Positions 1 through 7,026 of a DNA stretch of 7,400 nt are shown piece by piece (the stretch's first letter is position 1; every line of letters begins with the position of its first letter). The position numbers and the translations under genes were made by a program. The DNA comes from JAEZKC01 sp046538945. GTDB lineage: Bacteria > Fibrobacterota > Chitinivibrionia > Chitinivibrionales > Chitinispirillaceae. Where the stretch lies: positions 1 through 7,400 of the forward strand of contig JBKHHW010000160.1 in NCBI GenBank assembly GCA_046538945.1, in the 5' to 3' direction. The notes under the pieces are model-generated. The model saw nothing but the letters and a program-made list of their open reading frames with translations, had not been told where the DNA came from and made no database searches.

Positions 1-880
1 AAACTATGCAGAGGGAACCACGGTCTCTCTTTCCGCGGATCCGGCCCAGGGGTGGATGTTCGCGGGATGGACCGGGGATGTCCAAAGCATGGAAAACCCG
101 CTCTCTATCAGCATGGATTCTGACAAATCCATAACTGCCACTTTCACCGAACAGCAGGACCCTCAGGGAGATGAACTGATCGTTAACGGATCATTTTCCG
201 ACGGTGACAACAACTGGCATCTGGGAGTCTACGGAGGTGAAGCAAGCGGAGCGGTTGTAGACGGACAGTATGAGACAGTCATAGACCAGGCCGGGAGCGA
301 GCATTGGCATGCGCAGTTCACTCAGGGAGGCATCCGCCTTGAGCAGGGGAAGTCCTACCGCCTGACGTTCGATGCCCGCGCGGTTGCCAACAGATCGATA
401 ATCGTGAATGTGGGCCAAAGCGAAGGCGCCTACACCAGCTACTCCGAAATGGAAGAAATACTTCTCACCACCTCCCTACAGACATACACCGTTACCTTCG
501 ACATGACTCAACCAACGGATGAAAATGCAAGGGTTGAATTCAACAGCGGTCTCAACGATCTGGACTGGTATCTGGATGATGTCAGTCTGGTGGAAGTGGG
601 AACATCAACCCCCATCTGCACCAAAGCCCCGGTTCCCGCGGCCTGGTCTGTTTCCGTTTCGGAAAACGAACTCATTCTGCAGTCACCGGTAAGAGACAGA
701 GCAGTAGTAGCACTTTACGACATAAGAGGACGCATAGTTGACAAACTTATGAGCGGACCAATAGAACCAGGGGCACTGAACCTAAGCCTGTCGAAGATTC
801 CGGCAGGTAACTACATACTCCTGGTCAGAACCCGTTCCGCGGGGGAACTGTACAGAAAAGTAATATCAAAAGTAAAATAA
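1..880 (+). CDS. Secreted carbohydrate-binding protein, 5'-truncated (InlB-type repeat + CBM4_9-like + C-terminal sorting domain)
   Basis: The reading frame is open from base 2, so the ATG at 56 is internal and the gene starts before the window; 292 residues are visible. Visible residues 1-48 are the end of a divergent InlB B-repeat (GWMFAGWTGD, then MDSDKSITATF). Residues about 58-199 form a jelly-roll carbohydrate-binding module of CBM4_9 type: it opens with LIVNGSF, has LEQGKSYRLTFDARA in the middle and ends with WYLDDVSLVEV. Residues about 211-292 resemble the type A sorting domain of type IX secretion, with YDIRGR, PAGNYILLV and a basic end (KVK). All three modules match the C-terminal half of the GH5 protein that follows, so the missing N-terminus may also be a glycoside hydrolase, which is inference. 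Expected location is outside the cell or on its surface. The module order is clear; the substrate and the catalytic part are unknown. Confidence 0.88.
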   Translation, partial: NYAEGTTVSLSADPAQGWMFAGWTGDVQSMENPLSISMDSDKSITATFTEQQDPQGDELIVNGSFSDGDNNWHLGVYGGEASGAVVDGQYETVIDQAGSEHWHAQFTQGGIRLEQGKSYRLTFDARAVANRSIIVNVGQSEGAYTSYSEMEEILLTTSLQTYTVTFDMTQPTDENARVEFNSGLNDLDWYLDDVSLVEVGTSTPICTKAPVPAAWSVSVSENELILQSPVRDRAVVALYDIRGRIVDKLMSGPIEPGALNLSLSKIPAGNYILLVRTRSAGELYRKVISKVK

Positions 881-903
881 TTTAAGTCTGTTTTCTGCAT
901 ATG

Positions 904-935
904 CCGGAACACATAGTTTCCACTTTGTGTTCCGG
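904..935 (+). terminator. Perfect 10-bp hairpin between the two carbohydrate-active genes
   Basis: The arms ccggaacaca (904-913) and tgtgttccgg (926-935) are exact reverse complements around a 12-base loop. The hairpin begins 23 bases after the upstream stop codon. Only a weak T-rich stretch (ttgtatta) follows, so it could be a poor intrinsic terminator, an attenuating or mRNA-stabilising hairpin inside an operon, or a protein-binding palindrome. I see no convincing -35/-10 pair between it and the GH5 start, which fits partial read-through from the upstream gene. Confidence 0.5.
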
Positions 936-986
936 TTGTATTACCGTTTCAACATCAAGTGACAAACACAATATTAGGAGCATGCA

Positions 987-2915
987 ATGAAAAGGATTAT
1001 GTCACTATCATTTATCATGGTTTCTCTCATTTTCTTTCAGATTCAGGCCAAATCTCCCGTAGAGAAGTTCGGACAGCTCTCCGTTGAGGGAAACAGAGTG
1101 ATCGGCTCAAACGGCGAACCCGCTCAGCTAAGGGGGATGAGTTTTTTCTGGAGTCAGTGGTCAGAGCAGTACTGGAATTCAAGTGTGGTTGACTGGCTGG
1201 TGGACGACTGGAAGGCGACTCTGGTCCGGGCAGCGATGGGAGTAGAAACCATGAATCCGGAAGACCCCGCCTATCTCAGCGACAAAACCCAGCACAAAAC
1301 AATGGTGAAGACCATCGTGGATGCTGCCATTGAAAACGGAATTTACGTGATAATCGACTGGCATGATCATAATGCTCACTCTCATGAGAGCGAGGCAATC
1401 CAGTTTTTCGAAGAAATGGCCAGAGATTATGGCGACTACCCCAATGTCATCTACGAAATCTTCAATGAACCTACCGATATATCCTGGAGCGAAACGGTCA
1501 AACCCTATTCAGAAACGGTTATTGATGCCATAAGAGAAATCGACCCCGACAACCTGATAATCGTGGGAACTCCCAAATGGTGTCAGGACGTGCATATCGC
1601 CGCAGCAGACCCCATAGACAAAGAGAACATCGTCTACTCACTTCACTACTATGCGGCATCTCACCAGGATTCGCTCAGAGATCTGGCTCAGCAAGCACTC
1701 GACCTTGGCATTCCTCTCTTTGCTTCAGAGTTCGGAACCTGCGAATACACCGGTGACGGTTACGTGGACGAAGCGGAAACAGAAGAATGGTTTGCCTTCA
1801 AGGATGAAAACCATATCAGTTGGGCCAACTGGTCGATTAACGACAAAGCAGAAAGCGCCTCCGCTCTCAACGGCGGCGCAAGCGCATCGGGCAACTGGAG
1901 TGAAAGCGACCTGACCCAGTCAGGTCTGTTCATCAGAAACAAGCTGCGGGAATACGGAAAACCCACAGCCACGGACAGCTTTAGTGTTGTCCGGCAAAAG
2001 GCCGGAGAAGGTACCCTTTCACTTTCCCCTGAAGCAGGTCTGTACCAGTACAATTCCCAGGTGTCCATTACCGCAACACCCGATGACGGGTGGGTATTTC
2101 TGGGATGGAGTGGCGACCTAAGCGGCACGGAAAATCCTGCTACCGTCACCATGGATTCAGACAAAAAGATCGTGGCGAACTTCACTCAGCAGAGCAGCTC
2201 CAGCACCTCAAACCTTCTGACTAACGGTGATTTCGAAAATGGCGAAACGCCCTGGAACTTCCTGGCCAGCGGGGCCCAGGCCCAGGGATCAGTAACCGAT
2301 GGTGAGTACGAGACGGAAGTCTCATCTCCGGGAAGCGAAAACTGGAACGTGCAGTTCACCCAGAGCGTGGGACTTGAACAGGGCAAAACATACCGCCTCT
2401 CCTTCAGGGCCCGGGCACAGTCACCCCGCAGTATAGAAGTGAATGTCGGTCAGGACGGCGGTGCCTTTGCAAGTTACATGGGTGCCACACAGGTAGAGCT
2501 TACCACCAGCATGGAAACCTACATGCAGACGTTCACCATGAGCTCTCCGACAGACGAGAATGCCAGGGTGGAGTTCAACAGCGGCACCGAGTCGGTAACA
2601 TGGTACCTCGATGATGTCACTCTCGAAGAAGTGAACATCACAACGAAGGCCATCAGATCTCGACAAACGGTTTCCCCATGGTCAGTTTCAGTACGGAGCA
2701 ATGAGCTTGTCATCAGATCACCAAAAGCACGCCTCATCGATGCTGCCCTTTTCAATATCAGAGGACGTGAAGTGACCAGCTTTCAGAGCAGACGCCTTTC
2801 AAACGGGAAACTCACTCTTGCCATCAGTGAGTTCCCCGCAGGCAACTACATTCTGAAAGTCAGGGATAGAATAACAGGTGATCTTGCTGTAAAAAATGTC
2901 GCGGTGGTTAAGTAG
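987..2915 (+). CDS. Secreted endo-beta-1,4-glucanase (cellulase), GH5 subfamily 2-like, multimodular
   Basis: This 642-residue enzyme should cleave internal beta-1,4-glucosidic bonds in cellulose or related beta-glucans outside the cell. Residues 1-21 are a signal peptide (basic MKR, hydrophobic core, cleavage after IQA). Residues about 25-325 are the GH5 barrel: conserved Arg81 in VRAAMGVE, His126 in DWHDH, acid/base Glu161 in IFNEP, His220 in SLHYY, nucleophile Glu248 in ASEFGT and Trp282 in WANWS. The wording RGMSFFWSQW, DYPNVIYE and ISWANWS is typical of GH5_2. Then follow an InlB-type repeat (338-400), a Ser-rich linker (402-407), a CBM4_9-like module (about 409-549) and a sorting-like domain (about 561-642) ending in VVK. 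The start is supported by aggag six bases upstream of the ATG. The only two cysteines are Cys199 and Cys252. Endoglucanase is the best call; mannan or xyloglucan activity cannot be excluded. Confidence 0.93.
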   Translation: MKRIMSLSFIMVSLIFFQIQAKSPVEKFGQLSVEGNRVIGSNGEPAQLRGMSFFWSQWSEQYWNSSVVDWLVDDWKATLVRAAMGVETMNPEDPAYLSDKTQHKTMVKTIVDAAIENGIYVIIDWHDHNAHSHESEAIQFFEEMARDYGDYPNVIYEIFNEPTDISWSETVKPYSETVIDAIREIDPDNLIIVGTPKWCQDVHIAAADPIDKENIVYSLHYYAASHQDSLRDLAQQALDLGIPLFASEFGTCEYTGDGYVDEAETEEWFAFKDENHISWANWSINDKAESASALNGGASASGNWSESDLTQSGLFIRNKLREYGKPTATDSFSVVRQKAGEGTLSLSPEAGLYQYNSQVSITATPDDGWVFLGWSGDLSGTENPATVTMDSDKKIVANFTQQSSSSTSNLLTNGDFENGETPWNFLASGAQAQGSVTDGEYETEVSSPGSENWNVQFTQSVGLEQGKTYRLSFRARAQSPRSIEVNVGQDGGAFASYMGATQVELTTSMETYMQTFTMSSPTDENARVEFNSGTESVTWYLDDVTLEEVNITTKAIRSRQTVSPWSVSVRSNELVIRSPKARLIDAALFNIRGREVTSFQSRRLSNGKLTLAISEFPAGNYILKVRDRITGDLAVKNVAVVK

Positions 2916-3253
2916 CGCCAGACGCTCAACGTTTAAGGTCAGAAGGTAGGTTCCGATCCGCTCACCCTGAGCCCGTCCGCGGTGTCGAAGGGTGAGCTTT
3001 CTTTTACTAATTTCAGTTTTGCCAACTCTGCGCGAGTCTGCTTTCCGGCTGAACTCTGAGTCTTATCACACCTTCGGCACTGCATGAGCTCTTGTTTTCC
3101 GTCTTGTGCTCACACGCGTACTCGTTAATGTACTCAGGGATGAATTCCGCACTTCTCAAAAGCAGAATGAATGCCTTTTTGATCCGCTCTCTTCTGCTTA
3201 AGCCAGCATCTCTGCATCAGATCCCAACTTACCACTCACCGGCCAATCACTTG
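2916..3253. other. Intergenic region between convergent cellulase and enzyme I genes
   Basis: This 338-base stretch separates two converging genes. Its left part holds the REP-like palindrome and T-tract at 2960-3006. The remainder has no credible gene with a start and ribosome site. The minus strand is open without stops from 3216 to a TGA at 3013-3015 (67 codons), with no ATG or GTG; it may be chance or the remnant of a lost gene. A loose 8-bp inverted repeat (3160-3167 with 3192-3199) could weakly end the enzyme I transcript. Confidence 0.6.
2960..3006 (+). terminator. Intrinsic terminator formed by a REP-like palindrome
   Basis: The arms gctcaccct (2960-2968) and agggtgagc (2989-2997) pair perfectly over 9 bp around a 20-base loop, and tttctttt follows at 2998-3005, which is the layout of a rho-independent terminator for the plus-strand cellulase gene whose stop lies 45 bases upstream. 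No T-run follows on the minus strand, so it should work in one direction only. The half-sites ccctgagc and gtcgaaggg resemble intergenic palindromes that I recall as common in many bacterial genomes; copy number here cannot be judged from one window. Confidence 0.7.
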
Positions 3254-4915
3254 TTAACTTTTTGCCAGAAGTCTATACAACGTTTCTTTTACAAAAGGCA
3301 CCTGTGACGGAAGCACGCTGAATTCCCGTATTCCCGCCTGCAGGAGTGAAGGAATGAATTCAGGATTACCCGCCATTTCTCCGCAGACGAAGCAATCTCT
3401 GTTAGTCTGTTTACTGAGCCGGGCAATATCGCTGATCATGGATACTATCTTTACCCCTGCCTCCTTGTAATACTGCGATACCATCAGACTCTCCCTGTCG
3501 GCTGCGGCCACAAACTGCTGCAGGTCATTAGTTCCCATACTAATGAATTCCGCATGCTCCAGAATGGATTCTGCATTCATGACCGCCAGAGGTGTTTCGA
3601 TCATGGCCCCTACTGACGGCTGTTCACCTCGTTTCAGACCCAGAAACCGGGATGTCTCATCGAGTTCTTTTTTGACCTCGATCAGATCATCGGCATTGGA
3701 TACAAATGGCACGAGTATTTTGATCATGTAAATTTTGGAAAGTAAGCAGAACACTCTAAGCTGGAGTCTGAGAAATTCCCTGTACCTGAGCAGAAAGCGC
3801 ACCCCGCGGACCCCCAGCTGCGAGCTGTGCTCGGAACCAACATTGAGGTATGGCAATGTTTTGTCCGCACCAATATCTGCCAGTCGCAAAACAGCGGGCT
3901 TTTCGTCTAGAGGTTTCAAAGACCGGTAAAGTTCTTCAAACAAAAAACCCTCATCAGGCAGGTCGGAAGAGAGCATATAAATATTTTCGGTCCTGTACAA
4001 CCCTACCCCATCGCAGTTATGATCAACAGCCGCCTGAACATCCTCTTCCACATTGACATTAGCCATAACCGACACGTGTCCGCGGGAGTCGAGATATCTG
4101 CTGTGATCCCGTGAATGCCTCAGAAGGACGCGCTCAACCTTTTGGGCCGTGCAACTTTGCTTAAGAACACTTCTCTTTTCGATTTCGTTTGGATTGGCTA
4201 TAATTATTCCCTTGGCGGTATCCACTATCACTTCCGTTCCATCGGAAATTTCTGTTTCGGACACGTCGACATCCGATATGAAGGGAATGCCCAGAGAACG
4301 AGCGATGAGCGCGGCATGGCAGCCTGGTCCGCCCTCTTTTGTAACCAGCGCCGCCGGTTTTTTCCGGGAGAAGTGTAGTGTATCCGAAGGAAGAAGTCTG
4401 CGGGCAAATATAACCCGGTTCTCACCCAACTGTCCCAGAGGATTGTCACCAGCTCCAGTCATTGATCTCAGAATTCTATGCTCGATATCCTCCAGATCAA
4501 ATACCTTTTGAGAAACGAGGGGATTTGGGGAACTTTTGAACTGTTGACCAAGAAAACTGAACACAAGGCGAATAATACTCTCACCGTTGAGTTTGCGATT
4601 CTCAAGCTCACTTTCTATAAGCGAAAACAACCACGGGTCTTCGAGTAACGTACGGTGAGTAATGAATATATCCCTTTCCTCTTCCAGACCGAGATCGGAT
4701 ACATCCAGCTCTTCAAGCTCTTTTCTCACCTTCTCGATCACTTTGAGAATTCTGCCCGACTCCCTGCCGACCTCCTCTTCCCGGATTTCCCAAGTCTCCG
4801 TTTCGCGACTCAACACATCCTTGTAATGGAAAGCGTATCCCACTCCCACACCATCTACCAGAGAGACACCACTGAATGTTTTTCTTACACTATGATGTTT
4901 TTTAACGTACTGCAT
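3254..4915 (-). CDS. ptsI: Phosphoenolpyruvate-protein phosphotransferase (PTS enzyme I)
   Basis: Enzyme I takes phosphate from phosphoenolpyruvate onto a histidine and passes it to HPr in the cytoplasm. In this 553-residue protein residues about 45-155 match the helical HPr-binding part (IFITHRTLLEDP). The phosphohistidine is His200 in GGPGCHAALIARSLGIP. The PEP-binding barrel has Arg308 (GVGLYRTE), Arg344 and Asp347 (LRLADIGADK), Arg370 (QLGVRGVR), Glu440 (MIETP), Asn463-Asp464 (SMGTNDLQQ), Arg474 (AADRE) and Cys511 (CGEMAGN), so all the usual catalytic positions are kept. Differences are GPGC before the histidine instead of the common GRTS, a divergent N-terminus without the usual ASPG, and an end some 20-25 residues earlier than E. 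coli enzyme I (575). There is no GAF domain as in PtsP. The start is backed by aggga six bases before the ATG. No HPr or EII gene is adjacent; it could serve a regulatory rather than a sugar-uptake PTS. Confidence 0.93.
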   Translation of the reverse strand: MQYVKKHHSVRKTFSGVSLVDGVGVGYAFHYKDVLSRETETWEIREEEVGRESGRILKVIEKVRKELEELDVSDLGLEEERDIFITHRTLLEDPWLFSLIESELENRKLNGESIIRLVFSFLGQQFKSSPNPLVSQKVFDLEDIEHRILRSMTGAGDNPLGQLGENRVIFARRLLPSDTLHFSRKKPAALVTKEGGPGCHAALIARSLGIPFISDVDVSETEISDGTEVIVDTAKGIIIANPNEIEKRSVLKQSCTAQKVERVLLRHSRDHSRYLDSRGHVSVMANVNVEEDVQAAVDHNCDGVGLYRTENIYMLSSDLPDEGFLFEELYRSLKPLDEKPAVLRLADIGADKTLPYLNVGSEHSSQLGVRGVRFLLRYREFLRLQLRVFCLLSKIYMIKILVPFVSNADDLIEVKKELDETSRFLGLKRGEQPSVGAMIETPLAVMNAESILEHAEFISMGTNDLQQFVAAADRESLMVSQYYKEAGVKIVSMISDIARLSKQTNRDCFVCGEMAGNPEFIPSLLQAGIREFSVLPSQVPFVKETLYRLLAKS

Positions 4916-5232
4916 TGCAAATCCCTGATTACCGGACCGGCTCGACAGTAGTCTATAAAAGAAGCATACAGCCGGTTACAATGAGGACATACCGAAGCAA
5001 CCGGACCTAAGTTGATCAATAAGGAGTTCGACCCAAATTAAAAATTATTTATTTGCCATCCGTCGTTGCCAGAGGTGCTGTTCTGCATTCCAATACTATA
5101 ATGTTTCACCATTATTTCACATATTCGCAGGCCTATTCCTCATTCGTACTCGACTTTCCTCTCTGCGCTCTGCGCTTTTTGGCATCTCTGGGCGAGAATT
5201 CTGCCTGTCACTCCCGGGTTTTCCCGCCAGTT
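4916..5232. other. Intergenic region upstream of enzyme I
   Basis: This 317-base gap lies between two minus-strand genes. It carries the candidate enzyme I promoter and ribosome site near its left end, an AT-rich patch at about 5034-5054, and a short AT-rich inverted repeat (ataatg 5098-5103 with cattat 5110-5115). I see no convincing terminator for the lamin-tail gene that ends at 5233, and no credible small gene. The plus-strand open frame that crosses it from 5053 starts at TTG, has no ribosome site, and runs into the antisense of the lamin-tail gene. Confidence 0.55.
4952..4981 (-). promoter_or_regulatory. Possible sigma-70-type promoter for enzyme I
   Basis: Read on the minus strand, TTGTAA (4981-4976) and TATAGA (4957-4952) are separated by 18 bases; each matches the consensus at four of six positions. 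Transcription would begin near 4945, giving a leader of about 30 bases before the ATG at 4915. An inverted pair ccggtt (4972-4977) / aaccgg (4999-5004) flanks the -35 region and could be an operator. The match is weak and the spacing is one base over the ideal. Confidence 0.3.
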
Positions 5233-7026
5233 TCATCTCTTGATTACTGTCACATGTTCTTTCTGTATGCCATCAGCCCGTACACTGATGACGTATATCC
5301 CCGAAGCCAGATTTCCGGTATTGATATCCAGCATGTTTCCACCCGCGGAAAACACTCTCTTTGCTCTCTTAACCTGTACGCCCTTAAGGTCGGTCATGCT
5401 GAAATGGACTGGCCCCGGAGATCCGAGAGTAAAGAAGAGACGAAGCATGTCCCTTTTAACAGGAAGGACCTTTACCCCTTTAAAACCCTGGGCCATCTGT
5501 TTTTGGAGAACGGGAGTGCCGGGGGTGGCACTGAATGCTCCCCAGTTTACGGGATCGTTTCCGTACTGGCTTATATTTTTCCTGTAAATAGTAGTTCCCA
5601 CTTCACAAGTTGGCCAGGGTGAATCATTCGAATATTTTACCTTGTCTATATCCATGTAGGGGATAATCGAGTCGGGGCTTGCATCATCAAGGTAGGGCTC
5701 GCAAGGCATCCTTATGGTGATAGCCTCTCCACCGCTCTGCAGTGTGCCGCTGAACGGAAAAACCTTTGTTTCTTCGGACAAACCGTTTATTGCCCGAAAA
5801 GTGTAAGCATCGACCTGATCCGAGAACAGCAGGGCGACTTCACCCGCGGCAAGGGAAACATCTGGCGGGAAATGGAAACTCAGGCCTTTTACCTGCCAGG
5901 TGTTTACCGGCCTGAACGGATCGAAGAGATCCACTTTCTGTGCGGATATATTCTTGATCTCCACATAGCTTACTGCCGTTGAAGGGTTATAATTGATTTC
6001 GGTTACAACCACCGGGCCCACTCTGGGAAGGCTGTTTTCCTGTCCCAGAGTCTGCTGGGCCATTGCCACGCAGTGCTCCTCGCCGGTGGAAGTGATATAC
6101 CTGCCGAAACTGGTACCGTTGTCAATCTCGCCGAATTTTAATCCATGGCTATAGCCGGTAAGTTCTTCTCCCTCTGCTGAAAATATATAGGCACCCTCAC
6201 CATGAGAACTAAGTGCGAATGCTTTAGCGTCGCCAACTCTGTTGAAATCTCTTTCATCAAAGACCAGATATCCTTTCGGGGCAATAACCGAGCCGTCAGG
6301 TATGAGGTATTTCTTTGGCTCCTGCTTGTCATCGGTGAGATACCACCCGCTGATATCCGCCCGGGTATCTCCCGGATTGAAAATTTCTATAGCATCATAG
6401 GACGGCAGGTCTGTATGGGACAGTATCTCGTTCACATACACAACTGGCAATTCGGCCGGTTCACTGTCGTCTCTTCCCGGTGACCCGTGCACAGAACTGG
6501 ATGCTCTCCAGTAACCCGCGTTTTGCGGAGATCCCTTTCCGTTCGGGTCGACAGAGACAAGCGAGAATCCCGCCCCGTCGGCACTGACAGGCCAGGGTGC
6601 TTTTGTATCATACTCGAAATCCAGGACGACTTCATTACTGAACGTATCCACCAGAGTTACACGCTCGCCGCTGTTGTTCAGTTTGCCGCTATAGATTCCT
6701 AAAGGAAAAAAACCATATCTCTCTTCAAACCGTCCCGAATCGGCGGCAAGTACAACAAACTCTCCTGCAGGAAGGCGGTAATCGGCAGGGAAATTGTATG
6801 TTATTCCGTCTGTGAAGCTGAATCTACCCATGCCCCTGGATGTGCTTCCGGTATTTTTGATCTCTATAAATTCATACAGATTTTTGTCTGCAGTGTCCGC
6901 TCCGGGAAGAGGATGGTAGTGGATTTCAGAAATGATAATGGCTGACCGGGGGACAGAAATGCACAAGAACAGTAGGGCCGCTGCTGTTTTGATAAGATTC
7001 CCTTTGCTAGAACGAATGCGCAGCAT
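5233..7026 (-). CDS. Secreted protein with three lamin tail domains and a C-terminal sorting-like domain
   Basis: This 597-residue protein has an N-terminal signal peptide (basic start to Lys13, hydrophobic TAAALLFLCISV, cleavage probably near residues 28-29). Three lamin tail domains (LTD, an immunoglobulin-like fold) follow: about 30-184 (IIISEIHYHP, YEFIEIKNTG, PWPVSADGAG), about 195-333 (VVYVNEILSH, DAIEIFNPGD, ISGWYLTD) and about 338-504 (VVVTEINYNP, YVEIKNIS, SPWPTCEVG, TPGTP). Residues about 515-597 look like a type A-like sorting domain (MTDLKG, LASGIYVISV, ending VIKR), as in the two carbohydrate-active proteins of this window. No catalytic domain is visible. Bacterial LTDs are found on extracellular nucleases, CotH-type proteins and cell-surface proteins; here the role is unknown, perhaps binding or scaffolding. 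AAAGGAGG six bases before the ATG fixes the start, inside the end of the upstream VTC gene, so the two are likely translationally coupled. Confidence 0.85.
   Translation of the reverse strand: MLRIRSSKGNLIKTAAALLFLCISVPRSAIIISEIHYHPLPGADTADKNLYEFIEIKNTGSTSRGMGRFSFTDGITYNFPADYRLPAGEFVVLAADSGRFEERYGFFPLGIYSGKLNNSGERVTLVDTFSNEVVLDFEYDTKAPWPVSADGAGFSLVSVDPNGKGSPQNAGYWRASSSVHGSPGRDDSEPAELPVVYVNEILSHTDLPSYDAIEIFNPGDTRADISGWYLTDDKQEPKKYLIPDGSVIAPKGYLVFDERDFNRVGDAKAFALSSHGEGAYIFSAEGEELTGYSHGLKFGEIDNGTSFGRYITSTGEEHCVAMAQQTLGQENSLPRVGPVVVTEINYNPSTAVSYVEIKNISAQKVDLFDPFRPVNTWQVKGLSFHFPPDVSLAAGEVALLFSDQVDAYTFRAINGLSEETKVFPFSGTLQSGGEAITIRMPCEPYLDDASPDSIIPYMDIDKVKYSNDSPWPTCEVGTTIYRKNISQYGNDPVNWGAFSATPGTPVLQKQMAQGFKGVKVLPVKRDMLRLFFTLGSPGPVHFSMTDLKGVQVKRAKRVFSAGGNMLDINTGNLASGIYVISVRADGIQKEHVTVIKR

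Noticed and set aside
936..986. Promoter directly before the GH5 gene
   Set aside because: Candidate boxes such as gtgaca (959-964) and atatta (971-976) have no partner at proper spacing.
1760..2185. 141-codon minus-strand open frame inside the cellulase gene
   Set aside because: It is antisense to the end of the GH5 domain and the InlB-type repeat, with low-complexity composition and no ribosome site.
2939..3085. 48-residue minus-strand frame beginning MQCRRCDK
   Set aside because: It reads straight through the REP-like hairpin and lacks a ribosome site; the cysteine cluster is too short to call a zinc site.
3160..3199. 8-bp inverted repeat as terminator for enzyme I
   Set aside because: The loop is 24 bases and only four T residues follow on the minus strand, which is weak for an intrinsic terminator.
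3092..3307. 71-codon plus-strand frame in the convergent gap
   Set aside because: It has no clear ribosome site and runs into the antisense of the enzyme I 3' end; composition is not protein-like.
4149..4511. 120-codon plus-strand open frame inside enzyme I
   Set aside because: It lies wholly antisense to conserved enzyme I sequence that includes the phosphohistidine motif; no domain is recognisable.
5214..5227. cggg-tttt-cccg hairpin just after the lamin-tail stop
   Set aside because: The stem has only four pairs and no T-run follows in the minus direction.
5053..5622. 189-codon plus-strand open frame upstream of and antisense to the lamin-tail gene
   Set aside because: It starts at TTG without a ribosome site, is Cys/Phe/Ser-rich like an antisense frame, and two thirds of it mirrors the clearly coding minus strand.
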